Assembly: GCF_027946175.1 (NCBI RefSeq)
Contig: NZ_AP026671.1
Span: 620,001-684,000, forward strand
DNA from: Nitratiruptor tergarcus DSM 16512
Lineage (GTDB): Bacteria; Campylobacterota; Campylobacteria; Campylobacterales; Nitratiruptoraceae
Direction of reading: 5' to 3'
Length of the DNA: 64,000 bases
Below, piece after piece: positions 26,503-35,388 of this stretch. Positions within the stretch are counted from its first letter, which is position 1, and each line of letters begins with the position of its first letter. The notes under the pieces were generated by a model. That model searched no databases. It saw nothing but the letters and a program-made list of their open reading frames with translations, and was not told the origin of the DNA. The position numbers and the translations under genes are program-made.

Positions 26503-26517
26503 TATGAAGGAGAAAAG

Positions 26518-26817
26518 ATGGAAGTGAAAAACTGTAATAGTTTGGAAGAAGTACGTGATGCTATTGATAAAATTGATGAAGAGATTGTAAAACTTATTGC
26601 CTTGCGAAGTAAGTATGTCAAGCAGGCTGCAAAATTTAAAGAGAGCGTAGAAGAGATTAAGAGTGATGAACGAATTAATGATGTGCTCAATCATGTGCGC
26701 CATCTTGCTGCGACTCTTGGAATTTCGCCAAATCTTGTAGCAGATATATTTAAAATTCTCATAGATAAAATGGTGGAGATGGAGATTGAGGAGTTTAAAA
26801 ATGGAGGGGCCTACTGA
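26518..26817 (+). CDS. Chorismate mutase (AroQ class)
   Basis: A 99-residue all-helical protein of the CM_2 family. It starts with VRDAIDKIDEEIVKLIALRSKYVKQAAKFK, where the conserved Asp, Arg and Lys of the AroQ active site are recognisable, and ends with a helix around FKILIDKMVEMEIEEF. It converts chorismate to prephenate for Phe/Tyr synthesis. It follows xerH by 15 bp behind a GGAG site. An isochorismate pyruvate-lyase role is possible for this subfamily but not supported by neighbours. The end overlaps convergent motB by 7 bp. Confidence 0.85.
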   Translation: MEVKNCNSLEEVRDAIDKIDEEIVKLIALRSKYVKQAAKFKESVEEIKSDERINDVLNHVRHLAATLGISPNLVADIFKILIDKMVEMEIEEFKNGGAY

Positions 26818-27491
26818 GGCTTGTCAACTTCGATAAGAATCTCTACCCTATTGTTTCTACGCTTTAAAAGTGGATTATTCCATGTGTAAAGCGGTTTGGT
26901 GTCCCCATATCCAGTTATGAAAAAGCGTGATGGTTCGACACCCTTTTGCATAAGGTAGAAAGCAACCTGCTCTGCTCTTTTGATAGAGAGATCCCAACTA
27001 TCTTTTATATCAGCCGGAATTGGATCATCAGTTAAAAATGCATGTCCTTGGACTTTGATTTTAAAGTTTTTATCTTTTTTTTGTAGCTCTTTAAGCACCT
27101 CTACCATAGCATCGAGAGCCTCTTTTGCTTTTGGTAGCAACGTATAGTTGTTTGGCTCGAAAAATACATCATTAAATAGTCTAATCATTGCATATTTCGT
27201 AGTGACACTCAATTGAAAAGCGTGTGTAGGAAGAAGCTTTTTAATGCGTTTTTTTATCTTTTTCACTACATCAGTCGTAAAGGGGACTATTGGTGGGACG
27301 ACATTTATTTGCAGAGGCTTATATTTTGGTTCGCCCTGAAAATATGAAAGAAACTTTAAAGCTTTTGTAATATCTACTGTACTCATCGCATATAGCAGTA
27401 TAAAAAATGTAAGAAGAAGGGACATAAGGTCGCCAAAGCTTACAAGCCATCCAGGTATACTGGGGCACTCTTCTTTTTTCTCTCTCGCCAT
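26811..27491 (-). CDS. motB: MotB-like flagellar stator protein (second copy)
   Basis: A 226-residue protein. One membrane segment (GWLVSFGDLMSLLLTFFILLYAMS, described in parts: residues about 14-37) holds the conserved Asp of the stator ion channel. A periplasmic OmpA/MotB domain follows, with the peptidoglycan-binding pattern VQGHAF..., LSIKRAEQVAFYLM and RRNNRVEI. It starts in a TAATG overlap with the stop of the first motB. The first 20 residues are almost identical to that copy, down to a 58-bp identical DNA stretch. Heteromeric stators with MotA are possible. Confidence 0.88.
   Translation of the reverse strand: MAREKKEECPSIPGWLVSFGDLMSLLLTFFILLYAMSTVDITKALKFLSYFQGEPKYKPLQINVVPPIVPFTTDVVKKIKKRIKKLLPTHAFQLSVTTKYAMIRLFNDVFFEPNNYTLLPKAKEALDAMVEVLKELQKKDKNFKIKVQGHAFLTDDPIPADIKDSWDLSIKRAEQVAFYLMQKGVEPSRFFITGYGDTKPLYTWNNPLLKRRNNRVEILIEVDKPQ
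27406..27463. repeat. 58-bp direct repeat, copy 1 (motB second copy)
   Basis: Identical over 58 bp to 28112-28169. Both lie in the membrane-segment codons of the two tandem motB genes. The rest of the genes is much less alike, which points to strong constraint, recent gene conversion or both. Confidence 0.85.
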
Positions 27492-28197
27492 TACCCTACT
27501 CCTGGAATATCTATTACAAACTCTACACGTCTATTTTTAGCTCTATTTTGTGGAGAATCATTGGGCGCTATAGGGTCATATTCTCCCCTTCCCTCTGCTG
27601 AGAGCAATCTTTTATCGTATCCGCATTTAATAAAAAGACGCAAGATATTGATTGCTCTATATGCAGAAAGTTCCCAATTGTTTTTGAATTTTTTCGAACG
27701 TATGGGAGTGTTGTCTGTATATCCTATGATATTGACATGAAACCCCGAAGATTGAAATCTTTTACAGAGTGAAAGAAAATGCGCCATTGCTTCCCTTGTA
27801 GGAAAAGCACTGCCAGGAAGAAATATATTATCGCTAAAAATGCGCAAAACTACTTTACTGCCATGATCAACCACTTCTGCTGCAATATTTGCATGTTGTA
27901 GTGCCTCTTTTATTGCATTGAGCTCTTTAAGGACTTTTTTTTCTTTTTGATTCTTGGGTACATATTTTTAAATTGCAGTTCGAGGTTGTTTTTGATGAGA
28001 GTCCTGGCATCCTGGGTCATTTTTCTTCCACCAAAAGCTTCAGTAAGTCCTCTTATAGATTGATAGAACTTTTCTAAAGAGACGGTACTCATTGAATAGA
28101 GAAGAATAAAGAATGTAAGAAGAAGGGACATAAGGTCGCCAAAGCTTACAAGCCATCCAGGTATACTGGCGCACTCCTCCTTCTTTTTCCTAGCCAT
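27491..28197 (-). CDS. motB: MotB stator protein (first copy), split by a -1 frameshift at an A8 run
   Basis: Two frames together encode one MotB. Frame 1 (28197 down to 27910, 95 codons) has the membrane segment with channel Asp and a linker, ending after KKKKKSLKSSMQ. Frame 2 (an open stretch ending at 27491) continues as KVLKELNAIKEALQHANIAAE, then the OmpA-type peptidoglycan-binding domain with NIIGYTDN, LSAYRAINILRLF and AKNRRVEF. The junction is the run AAG AAA AAA AAG at 27945-27934. One extra A, or a -1 slip, restores a full protein of about 235 residues. It could be programmed or transcriptional slippage, phase variation or a sequence error. It lies 3 bp after motA. Confidence 0.8.
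27934..27942 (-). other. Slippery A8G run inside motB
   Basis: On the minus strand the zero frame reads AAG AAA AAA AAG, so the heptamer A AAA AAG (27940-27934) is in the phase used for -1 frameshifting in dnaX. A -1 move here joins the two motB halves. The run is also long enough for polymerase slippage. Confidence 0.7.
28112..28169. repeat. 58-bp direct repeat, copy 2 (motB first copy)
   Basis: Second copy of the 58-bp repeat at 27406-27463, coding for the same membrane segment of the first motB. The copies are 706 bp apart and could recombine to fuse the two genes. Confidence 0.85.
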
Positions 28198-28200
28198 TTT

Positions 28201-28959
28201 TTATCCTGTTACCTCTACTCCAAAAAGTGCAGAGAGCTGTTGTTGCAATGAGTTAGGATTTACACCTTTTTCGATGCTTTTTATAGTGATAATGTATGAT
28301 TCTTTATAAAGAAGCAAAAGGTCTTTATAGTATTTGAGCTTTTTTGATACTGGTATACAAAGTACATTGGCTAGTACTGCACCATAGAGTGTTGTAATCA
28401 TTGCAACAGCCATTCCAGGACCCAATGCTGCAGGATCTGATAAGTTTTGGAGCATCTGAATAAGTCCAATGAGGGTTCCAATCATTCCCAATGCTGGGAA
28501 GAGCTCACCTAGCGAATCCCAAACTTTCACTTCAGTATCAAGTTTTTGATCCTCTTGTGCGATGGCATTTTCAAAATTGCTCTCAATCTCTTCAATACTT
28601 TGACCATCGATCAGCATGCGCATGAGATTGCCAAGAATTTTATCTTTTTCATAGAAGCTGTCGATATCAGCTTCCAGCGCCAAGATGCCCTCTTTTCTTG
28701 CTTTTTTCGTAGCATCTACTAAAAAATCGATAAGTTCCAGGGGATCTGGCAGTGTAGGCTTAAAAACTTTACCTATTGCTTTAACACCAGTTATGAAGTC
28801 TTTGAGGGGAAATGCTGCTAAAGAAGCTGCAAACCCTCCCCCTATAACGATAAGAATAGATGGACCATTTATGAAAGCACCTGGGCTTCCCCCTAAAACT
28901 ACAGAAATGATAATAAGTAGCCAAGCGCCGCCAATCCCTATGAGTGTACCTAAATCCAT
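28201..28959 (-). CDS. motA: Flagellar stator protein MotA
   Basis: A 252-residue membrane protein of the MotA/PomA type. There are two N-terminal membrane segments (LIGIGGAWLLIIISVVLGG and the next around residues 32-52), a cytoplasmic loop, and a C-terminal pair beginning ELFPALGMIGTLIGLIQML and AMITTLYGAVLANVL. It forms the ion channel with MotB and drives flagellar rotation. It precedes two motB genes by 3 bp. H+ or Na+ use cannot be decided from sequence alone. Confidence 0.95.
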   Translation of the reverse strand: MDLGTLIGIGGAWLLIIISVVLGGSPGAFINGPSILIVIGGGFAASLAAFPLKDFITGVKAIGKVFKPTLPDPLELIDFLVDATKKARKEGILALEADIDSFYEKDKILGNLMRMLIDGQSIEEIESNFENAIAQEDQKLDTEVKVWDSLGELFPALGMIGTLIGLIQMLQNLSDPAALGPGMAVAMITTLYGAVLANVLCIPVSKKLKYYKDLLLLYKESYIITIKSIEKGVNPNSLQQQLSALFGVEVTG

Positions 28960-29011
28960 GGCTATCCTAATAAGAAGAGTTCTATGTTTGCAAAATTATC
29001 GGTAAAAGGGG

Positions 29012-29239
29012 TTATTTTTTGAGATCGTTGTAGAGTTTTGTAAGATGTTCCATCATTTTGTCATAACTATCGAAATATACCTCTTTTTTTGTGCCATTTT
29101 TATAAAGGAGAATGAGGGCAAAACTTATTAATGCCACATCCTCTTTATTTTGCTCATACCACTCTAAAGATATAGTAGTCTGTGTCTCACCATGTTTGAC
29201 GAGTACACTAGGATAGATGTTTATGAGATCTTCATACAT
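29012..29239 (-). CDS. Small hypothetical protein between dksA and motA
   Basis: A 75-residue acidic-to-neutral soluble protein (MYEDLINIYPSVLVKHG...), not recognised. It starts immediately after the dksA stop with no intervening base and lies 53 bp upstream of motA, so it is probably cotranscribed. No motif, signal peptide or cysteine pattern is present. Confidence 0.6.
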   Translation of the reverse strand: MYEDLINIYPSVLVKHGETQTTISLEWYEQNKEDVALISFALILLYKNGTKKEVYFDSYDKMMEHLTKLYNDLKK

Positions 29240-29587
29240 TTATCGGTTGGGCTCTTTTTCGATAATTTCTCTACAGATGATGCAATATTTAGCGTATGGT
29301 TTGATTTTAAGTCGCAGGGTCTTTATTGGCTCTCCACACATTTCACAAATTCCATAGTCTCCATTTTTAATCTTTTTGAGAGCATATTCTATCTCTTCAA
29401 GCTCTTTGAGCTGCTGGTCTTGTATTGCATATTCTATCATATTATCTGCACAAACAGAAGCATAGTCTCCATCATCATTAACTTCAACATTTTTGAGATC
29501 TTGAATTTCCATTTTTGAAGTATCGAGGTTTTTTAAAATCTGCTCTTTTCTTTCTAAAAGGAGTTTTTCAAAATATTTTATTTCCAT
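29240..29587 (-). CDS. dksA: DksA/TraR family RNA polymerase-binding protein
   Basis: A 115-residue protein, shorter than E. coli DksA (151). It has an N-terminal coiled coil with the tip motif DDGDYA fitting D-x-x-D-x-A. It ends in a zinc finger with CEMCGEPI and YCIIC, four cysteines in two CxxC pairs. DksA binds the RNA polymerase secondary channel and works with ppGpp. The ATG follows GAGGCAGC. It heads the unit dksA-orf-motA-motB-motB. Confidence 0.9.
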   Translation of the reverse strand: MEIKYFEKLLLERKEQILKNLDTSKMEIQDLKNVEVNDDGDYASVCADNMIEYAIQDQQLKELEEIEYALKKIKNGDYGICEMCGEPIKTLRLKIKPYAKYCIICREIIEKEPNR

Positions 29588-29707
29588 GCTGCCTCAACCT
29601 TACTGAAATTTTTGGGAATTTTAGCATAAAAAGCTTTTGGAATTATTAATATTGATATAATTTTTTCTTAATTTCGCTATAATTTCGAAAAATTTAAAGG
29701 AGAGCAA

Positions 29708-30154
29708 ATGAGTCTTAAAGAGCAGTTGCAAAATGATCTTAAAAAAGCAATGAAAGAGAAGGATACTTTCACACGAGATACAATACGCTTTCTTATGAGT
29801 GCAATTAAGCAAGTAGAGGTTGATACAAGAAAAGAGCTTAGTGATGCTGATATTATAAAAATCATTCAAAAAAGTGTCAAACAAAGAGAAGAAGCAGCCA
29901 ATCAATATAAAGAGGGAGGCAGAGAGGATCTCTATGAAAAAGAGATGCAAGAAGCCGAGATTCTCAAGCGCTATTTACCAAAACAACTCAGTGATGAAGA
30001 GCTAGAAGAGGAGCTTAAAAAGATTATTGAAGAAGTTGGCGCATCTTCGCTCAAAGATATGGGAAAAGTTATGGGAGTTGCAACGAAAAAACTTGCTGGA
30101 GTGGCTGATGGCAAACGCATCAACCAAACCGTAAAAAAGCTATTAGGTTCTTAA
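29708..30154 (+). CDS. yqeY: GatB/YqeY domain protein
   Basis: A 148-residue protein covering the whole YqeY family: [19 protein letters not shown], then LRFL-like [39 protein letters not shown] and the C-terminal [19 protein letters not shown]. The family resembles the tail domain of the GatB amidotransferase subunit and may bind tRNA; its role is not fixed. A TATAAT-type -10 lies near 29680, and an AAAGGAGAG ribosome site precedes the ATG. It overlaps convergent trpC by 4 bp. Confidence 0.92.
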   Translation: MSLKEQLQNDLKKAMKEKDTFTRDTIRFLMSAIKQVEVDTRKELSDADIIKIIQKSVKQREEAANQYKEGGREDLYEKEMQEAEILKRYLPKQLSDEELEEELKKIIEEVGASSLKDMGKVMGVATKKLAGVADGKRINQTVKKLLGS

Positions 30155-30939
30155 GCTTTTCCTTTGATATCTTGTACTGCCAGGGCGATATCGTCTTGGC
30201 GCATGAAATGCTCACCAATTAAAAAGGCATCTACTCCAATTTCATGGAGATTTTTTACCTGCTCATGAGAGTGTATGCCACTTTCTGCTACAATGATTTT
30301 TCCTTTTGGTATTAAAGGAACAAGTTTTTCACTTAAGCTCAAATCTATTTCAAAAGTCTCAAGGTTTCTATGATTGATGCCAATAATATTGGCTCCTGCA
30401 AAAATTGCCTTTATAAGATCCTTTTTATCATGAATCTCAACCAATGCTTCCATTCCTAAATGCCAAGTATACTCTAAAAGCTCTTTGAGCTCTTTGCGGC
30501 TAAGAGCCTTTGCTATAAGCAGTACGAAGTCTGCACCATATACCAAAGCTTCTACAAGTTGGTATTTATCTATTATGAAATCTTTTCTTAAAAGTGGCAT
30601 AGGCACATAGCGTCGTATCTGTGTAAGGTATTCAATATCACCTTTGAAAAAATGGGGTTCAGTAAGAACAGAAACTGCGTTTGCCCCACCCTTTTCATAC
30701 TCTTTTGCGATAGCAACAGGATCAAAATCTTCTCTAATAATACCTTTACTTGGACTTGCCTTTTTTACTTCTGCAATTATTTTATATGGATCTTCATCAC
30801 TGCTTCTTAAAACATCTTCAACAGGGCGTGGAACAAAGGGGTTGTATGCTAGACTTCTACCTAACCATTCCAAGGGATACTCTTTTTTTCTCTTTTCCAA
30901 ATCCTCTTTTGTCTTTTTTATTATTTCATCAAGTATCAA
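30151..30939 (-). CDS. trpC: Indole-3-glycerol phosphate synthase
   Basis: A TIM-barrel enzyme of tryptophan synthesis, about 262 residues from the chosen TTG at 30939. That start follows AAAGGA and overlaps the upstream stop as TTGA. It gives the usual N-terminus [22 protein letters not shown] at 30957 would add six residues. Motifs include [54 protein letters not shown] and [10 protein letters not shown]. No other trp gene is adjacent; it is coupled to a TPR lipoprotein gene. Confidence 0.95.
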   Translation of the reverse strand: MILDEIIKKTKEDLEKRKKEYPLEWLGRSLAYNPFVPRPVEDVLRSSDEDPYKIIAEVKKASPSKGIIREDFDPVAIAKEYEKGGANAVSVLTEPHFFKGDIEYLTQIRRYVPMPLLRKDFIIDKYQLVEALVYGADFVLLIAKALSRKELKELLEYTWHLGMEALVEIHDKKDLIKAIFAGANIIGINHRNLETFEIDLSLSEKLVPLIPKGKIIVAESGIHSHEQVKNLHEIGVDAFLIGEHFMRQDDIALAVQDIKGKA

Positions 30940-32186
30940 TGCTTTTCCTTTACACACTTTTTGATCTTTTCAAGATGTAATTTTATCTCATCATCTTTGA
31001 ATTGCAAATCGTAATATACTTTCTTTATAAGTTTAAGAGCTTCTTTGCATTTGCCTATTTTATAGTATCCCCACGCAAGAGAATCAAGATAGTAGGGAGA
31101 GAGAGGATCTGCTTGTAAAGCCTCTTTAACAAGTGCAATCCCCCTTTTGATATTAAGTTCATGATCAATATAGAGATACCCTAGATAATTTAAAAAGATA
31201 GGATCGCGGTTTTTTTTGATAGCTTTTTCTAATTTTTGTGCTACATCTTCGAGGAGTTTGCGATCTTTTTTTGGATGTGCTTCATATTCGAAAATAGCTG
31301 CTTGAGCAAGATATTTTGGATCTTTTGTTTGATTATAGAACTGCATAGCAAGTTCATAAGCTTTTTTAAATTTTTTTGTTGTTTTATACAAAGAAAAGAG
31401 TAGCTCAGTATCATTTATTTTTTTTGCCCACTCTATTGCTTTGCTGAACTCTTTATTGTAGATATAGAGTTCTGCAATTTTTTTTGCGTAGGCAATATCG
31501 TTATATTTTTGATAGAGTCTTTTATATACTGATATGAGTCCATCAATATTATTATTGAGACTGTAAAAAGATATGAGCGTTCCACACACCTCTTTGCTGC
31601 AACCATAGAGCCTTGTATGTGTTTCTAAATAGGCTATCGCCTCTGTTTTTTTGTCGAGATAAAAAAAGAGTATATATGCGATGGTGTTGATTGTTTTTGG
31701 TGATGGGTCGAGTGCATACGCACCCTTGTAGTATTTAAGAGCGGCTTCATACTCCTTCTTTGCTAAGAGAATTGAGCCTAAAAAAGTTAAGTTTTGAGAA
31801 GTTTTTTTGATTGATATCGCTTTTTTTATATAATCGATTGCTCTATCATAATCAGAAGTTGCAAAATATATTGCTGCAAGTTGCTCGTAAAAGATTCTAT
31901 TTTTTGGGAACTCTTTGAGAGCTTGTTTGGCGGTGGCAATTGCTTTTTCATAGTTTTTTGCACGGTAATAGTTATTAATTATTTTTTGTAAAAGAATAGG
32001 ATCGTGTGTAATTTTGTATGCTTTTTCATATATTGCATTTGCATTAATATACAGTCCTTGAGACTCCAAAAGCAGAGCCTCAACTAACAAACTATCAATT
32101 TGATGATTGGGTATTGTACTTTGCTGTTTCAAAGCACATCCACTTACAATCATTATCAAGAGTAGTGCAACAATATACCTTTGCAT
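30936..32186 (-). CDS. TPR-repeat lipoprotein
   Basis: About 416 residues from ATG 32186 (an upstream ATG at 32195 lies too close to the GAGG site). The N-terminus [17 protein letters not shown] is a lipoprotein signal with Cys17 as acylation site. The rest is a long array of tetratricopeptide-like helix pairs with the A-x-x-Y-x-K-A spacing, for example [16 protein letters not shown] and [16 protein letters not shown]. It is likely a periplasm-facing scaffold, role unknown. It is translationally coupled to trpC downstream and overlaps the cysteine-cluster gene upstream. Confidence 0.85.
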   Translation of the reverse strand: MQRYIVALLLIMIVSGCALKQQSTIPNHQIDSLLVEALLLESQGLYINANAIYEKAYKITHDPILLQKIINNYYRAKNYEKAIATAKQALKEFPKNRIFYEQLAAIYFATSDYDRAIDYIKKAISIKKTSQNLTFLGSILLAKKEYEAALKYYKGAYALDPSPKTINTIAYILFFYLDKKTEAIAYLETHTRLYGCSKEVCGTLISFYSLNNNIDGLISVYKRLYQKYNDIAYAKKIAELYIYNKEFSKAIEWAKKINDTELLFSLYKTTKKFKKAYELAMQFYNQTKDPKYLAQAAIFEYEAHPKKDRKLLEDVAQKLEKAIKKNRDPIFLNYLGYLYIDHELNIKRGIALVKEALQADPLSPYYLDSLAWGYYKIGKCKEALKLIKKVYYDLQFKDDEIKLHLEKIKKCVKEKH

Positions 32187-32545
32187 TCTTGGCATACCTC
32201 ACTTATATTTTTTTTATCTTTGTATCTCTCCCAAAAAGGATAGTCTCTACACTGTTTTGGACGTACAGGATAGATGCTACATCCTCTTCCCTCTTCAAAA
32301 AAGATGCAAAAATGCTCCCCTTTTGATTTTATCTCTTTGATAGAGTATCTATATCCCTCTTTTTTGAGATAATTGGATATAAAATCTTGAGTAGATAGTT
32401 GTAAAAATTGCGCTATTGCTTCAATCTCTTGTTTGCTCACCCATATATATCCACTCTCACCTCTACAGCATGCTCCATTACAGGAAGCACACGCATTAGG
32501 ATCAAATGCAAATGAAAATCCCTCTTTTTTTATTACAAGCTGCAT
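32156..32545 (-). CDS. YkgJ-type cysteine cluster protein
   Basis: A 129-residue protein of the YkgJ (UPF0153) family. The cysteine pattern is CASCNGACC, then CIFFEEGRGCSIYPVRPKQCRDYPFW, and a late CQEC. This cluster probably binds zinc or iron-sulfur. Function is not established. It overlaps the methyltransferase gene upstream by 13 bp and the TPR lipoprotein downstream by about 31 bp. Confidence 0.88.
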   Translation of the reverse strand: MQLVIKKEGFSFAFDPNACASCNGACCRGESGYIWVSKQEIEAIAQFLQLSTQDFISNYLKKEGYRYSIKEIKSKGEHFCIFFEEGRGCSIYPVRPKQCRDYPFWERYKDKKNISEVCQECKGILLHYS

Positions 32546-33228
32546 TTTATACTATGTACTCCTACTTTTTTAAATATCTCATGCGTATGTTTGGCATACT
32601 CACCTTTTTCGTTAAATACTACCAGAGGTGGGAAGATTTTACATAAACTCTTCGAACTTTTTTTGGCATAAATCATAACAAGTGATGCTGGTTTTGTCGC
32701 ATGTGGATGGACAAATTTCATAGCTTCTATTTGAAATTTATATAGTGAAAGTTTACTCATTAGCTCTTGGACCTGTTTGGCATCATAGCAAAAAATAAGT
32801 CCTCCTTTTGGTTTGAGTATGCTGTTTGCTTTTTGCAAAAATTTTTCAAAAGGTAAGTGTCCAGAATACCTTGCAAAGTCTATCATCTTATTATGGCTTC
32901 GTAATACATTATGATGGTAAAATGGTGGATTGCTTATCAAAAAGTCAAATTTTTTTTCAAAGACCATATGCAAAAAATTTCCAAAATAGATAGTTATATC
33001 CTTTTTATTTGCTTGTGCGTTTATTTTGGCATATTTGACAAACTCCTCTTGAATCTCTATGGCATTCACTTTCGCATCATAATCTCTTGCTACCAAAAGT
33101 GCCAAAATCCCGGATCCTGTTCCAATATCGAGCACCTCTCCAGATATTTTAAAATTTGTAATAAAATCGTATAAAAAAATAGTATCACTATTGTAGCAAT
33201 ATCCGTGAGGGGGTTGATATATAATCAT
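32533..33228 (-). CDS. tRNA1(Val) A37 N6-methyltransferase-like protein
   Basis: A 231-residue methyltransferase of the YfiC/TrmN6 type. It begins IIYQPPHGYCYNSDTIFLYDF, has SAM motif I VLDIGTGSGILALLVA, and the N6-adenine motif SNPPFY. By family it would methylate adenine 37 of tRNA1(Val) or a similar target; specificity is inferred. First gene of a minus-strand set continuing to trpC. It is divergent from kdsB across 44 bp. Confidence 0.85.
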   Translation of the reverse strand: MIIYQPPHGYCYNSDTIFLYDFITNFKISGEVLDIGTGSGILALLVARDYDAKVNAIEIQEEFVKYAKINAQANKKDITIYFGNFLHMVFEKKFDFLISNPPFYHHNVLRSHNKMIDFARYSGHLPFEKFLQKANSILKPKGGLIFCYDAKQVQELMSKLSLYKFQIEAMKFVHPHATKPASLVMIYAKKSSKSLCKIFPPLVVFNEKGEYAKHTHEIFKKVGVHSIKCSL

Positions 33229-33272
33229 TCAACTCCTTTATTTGCTATAATTTTATCTAAAAAAGGGATACT

Positions 33273-33971
33273 GTGATAATTATTCCAGCACGTATTGCAT
33301 CTACAAGGTTTCCTCGCAAAGTTTTGTATGAGATAGATGGCTTACCTATGGTGATACGTACCGCATTGCAAGCTAAAGAGGTTGATGATGTAGTAATAGC
33401 AACAGATTCACAAGAGGTTATAGCAGTTGCAAAAAATCACGGTTTTGATGCTGTTTTGACAAGTGCAACACATGCAAGTGGAACCGATAGAATTAATGAG
33501 GCAGCTACAATTTTAGGCGTGGATCAAACTGAAATTATTCTCAATGTACAAGCAGATGAGCCCTTTATAGAGCCAGAAGTTATTAAGACACTACAAGAAT
33601 TGACGCAAAAACATCGTGACTTTGAAAATGTTATGATGTGTACACTCTATAAGAGTGAGCCTTATCAAGCAAAAGATGATCCAAATAGAGTCAAAGTTGT
33701 AGTCGATGGGGCTGGATATGCACTCTATTTTTCCCGCTCTCAAATACCGTATCCGCGCTCCTCTTTAAAAAATATCAAAATCCATCTTGGTCTTTATGGC
33801 TATACAAAAAAGATGCTTGAGCGTTTTTGTGCATTACAGCAAGCCCCATTAGAAGAGATTGAAAAACTCGAGCAGTTACGGGCACTCTATCATGGCTATA
33901 AAATAGCTATCAAAGAGGTCAAGTCACAAAGTATTGGAATTGATACACCTGAAGATCTTCAAAAACTCTAA
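33273..33971 (+). CDS. kdsB: 3-deoxy-manno-octulosonate cytidylyltransferase
   Basis: A 232-residue enzyme that makes CMP-KDO for lipopolysaccharide core. The N-terminus IIPARIASTRFPRKVL is the typical nucleotide-binding motif. VVIATDS, QADEPFIEP and YFSRSQIPYPR are also in place, and IGIDTPEDL is near the end. The start is GTG at 33273 behind AAAGGG. It implies a KDO-containing, Gram-negative outer membrane. The 3' end overlaps the convergent membrane protein gene by 4 bp. Confidence 0.95.
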   Translation: MIIIPARIASTRFPRKVLYEIDGLPMVIRTALQAKEVDDVVIATDSQEVIAVAKNHGFDAVLTSATHASGTDRINEAATILGVDQTEIILNVQADEPFIEPEVIKTLQELTQKHRDFENVMMCTLYKSEPYQAKDDPNRVKVVVDGAGYALYFSRSQIPYPRSSLKNIKIHLGLYGYTKKMLERFCALQQAPLEEIEKLEQLRALYHGYKIAIKEVKSQSIGIDTPEDLQKL

Positions 33972-34336
33972 ATCCTCTTTTTCTTCTTTTCTATGAGATC
34001 CTGTGCTAACGCAGCGATCTCTTTTTTTGTAAGTTTTTGCTGTTTGGATTTATGCTTTTTATTTTCATCACTTTTTTGCATTTTTTCTGACTTTTTTAAG
34101 CTCTTTTTTGTATTCATAATAAGATAAAGCAGTGCCCCAAAAAAGAGACTCCACTTTCCAAAAAGAATATAGGGCATATACTCTATTTTCTTTGCCATCT
34201 GGAGATATTGGACTATATCACGATATATAAACTCTATGAGAATTAAAAGTAACAAAATAACAACAGTTTTGAATAAAAGGGATCTATAGCGGTAAACATA
34301 TGTCCAAATGATTGCAGATTTAAGCTGTCTAAACAT
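33968..34336 (-). CDS. Small membrane protein of unknown function
   Basis: A 122-residue protein with two hydrophobic segments (about 22-38 and 57-72) and a lysine-rich cytoplasmic tail ending KKEIAALAQDLIEKKKKRI. No family recognised. It is last in a tight minus-strand set rsmD, ABC permease, small protein, this gene, with 9 bp to its upstream neighbour. Confidence 0.65.
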   Translation of the reverse strand: MFRQLKSAIIWTYVYRYRSLLFKTVVILLLLILIEFIYRDIVQYLQMAKKIEYMPYILFGKWSLFFGALLYLIMNTKKSLKKSEKMQKSDENKKHKSKQQKLTKKEIAALAQDLIEKKKKRI

Positions 34337-34345
34337 AACTTATTC

Positions 34346-34588
34346 CTAAAAAAGACTCAGTCCCAATGCTGCAAGGAGTGCTATGAGTCCTTTTGATTTA
34401 AGCTCATCATAGAGTTTAAGCCTCTCATCTTGGTAGATAATATCTAGTTCTTGGGGTGTAAACTCTTCTTTTTTGAGGTGATGCTGCGCTAAGCGTGCTT
34501 GCACACGAAGCTCCACCCTCTTTTCAATTGCTTTTTTGATCTTTTCTCTAAGCTTGTTTGTTAAAGCGAATTTATCCAGAAATTTCAT
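34346..34588 (-). CDS. Small hypothetical protein
   Basis: An 80-residue, basic, helical protein (MKFLDKFALTNKLREKIKKA...) with a short hydrophobic C-terminus, LIALLAALGLSLF. Not recognised. The ATG overlaps the stop of the ABC permease gene by 4 bp (ATGA), which supports real translation. Confidence 0.6.
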   Translation of the reverse strand: MKFLDKFALTNKLREKIKKAIEKRVELRVQARLAQHHLKKEEFTPQELDIIYQDERLKLYDELKSKGLIALLAALGLSLF

Positions 34589-35388
34589 ACCATCTTCTCT
34601 TTTTTATTAGTAATTTTTTGCAAATAGTCACTGATATTGATGAGACTGAAGGTAACAAGAAATATCATGAGGCCTGGGAAAAAACTAACCCACCAGGCAA
34701 TATCTATGACCTCTTTGCCTTCACTGAGAATCGAACCCCAGCTCATCTGTGGTGGTAATACACCAAGTCCCAAAAAGCTGAGCCCCGATTCTGCTAGTAT
34801 CGCTCCCCCTACTCCAAACGTAAATCCAATAAAAAATATTGGTGCGATGAGAGGCGTAAAGTATTTTAATATTATTTTATATGAAGGAGTATGTGCAATT
34901 TGTAAAATTTTAATAAACGGCTTTTTTGCAATAGCAAAACTCTCACTGCGAATCATCCTTGCATTGCCCATCCACCCAGTTATTGAAATAACTATAATGA
35001 GTACCAATGAAGAAGCAGGAATATAACTCACCAACGCTAAGAGCAAGAAAAATGTAGGAAAAGTCAAGAAGAGATCTACTACTATCACAAAAAATTTATC
35101 CACAACTCCGCGAAAAAAGCCTGCGCTCACACCAGCAATAAGCCCAATCAAAGAAGCTATTACTGCACTGCCTACTCCAATGATAATAGAGTTTTTCCCC
35201 CCTTCAATAATGCGAGCAAGAAGATCTCTGCCAAGTCTATCCGTTCCTAAAGGGTGTTCTAGTGATGGCGGCAATAAAATTGCACCTGGATTTAATTGGT
35301 AAGGTGACACTGTATATATGAACTGACCAAAAAAAGTAACGAGCAAAACAATACTCAGTACAATAATACTTAAAAGTGGCTTTTTCAT
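34585..35388 (-). CDS. ABC transporter permease, peptide/nickel (DppC) type
   Basis: A 267-residue inner-membrane permease. An N-terminal anchor segment precedes HPLGTDRLGRDLLARIIEGGKNSI, the typical DppC/OppC signature. Then come several membrane segments and the EAA loop-like ILAESGLSFLGLGVLPPQMSWG block common to this family. By family it belongs to a peptide or nickel importer with a DppB partner, two ATPases and a binding protein. None of these is adjacent. It overlaps rsmD by 4 bp. Confidence 0.88.
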   Translation of the reverse strand: MKKPLLSIIVLSIVLLVTFFGQFIYTVSPYQLNPGAILLPPSLEHPLGTDRLGRDLLARIIEGGKNSIIIGVGSAVIASLIGLIAGVSAGFFRGVVDKFFVIVVDLFLTFPTFFLLLALVSYIPASSLVLIIVISITGWMGNARMIRSESFAIAKKPFIKILQIAHTPSYKIILKYFTPLIAPIFFIGFTFGVGGAILAESGLSFLGLGVLPPQMSWGSILSEGKEVIDIAWWVSFFPGLMIFLVTFSLINISDYLQKITNKKEKMV

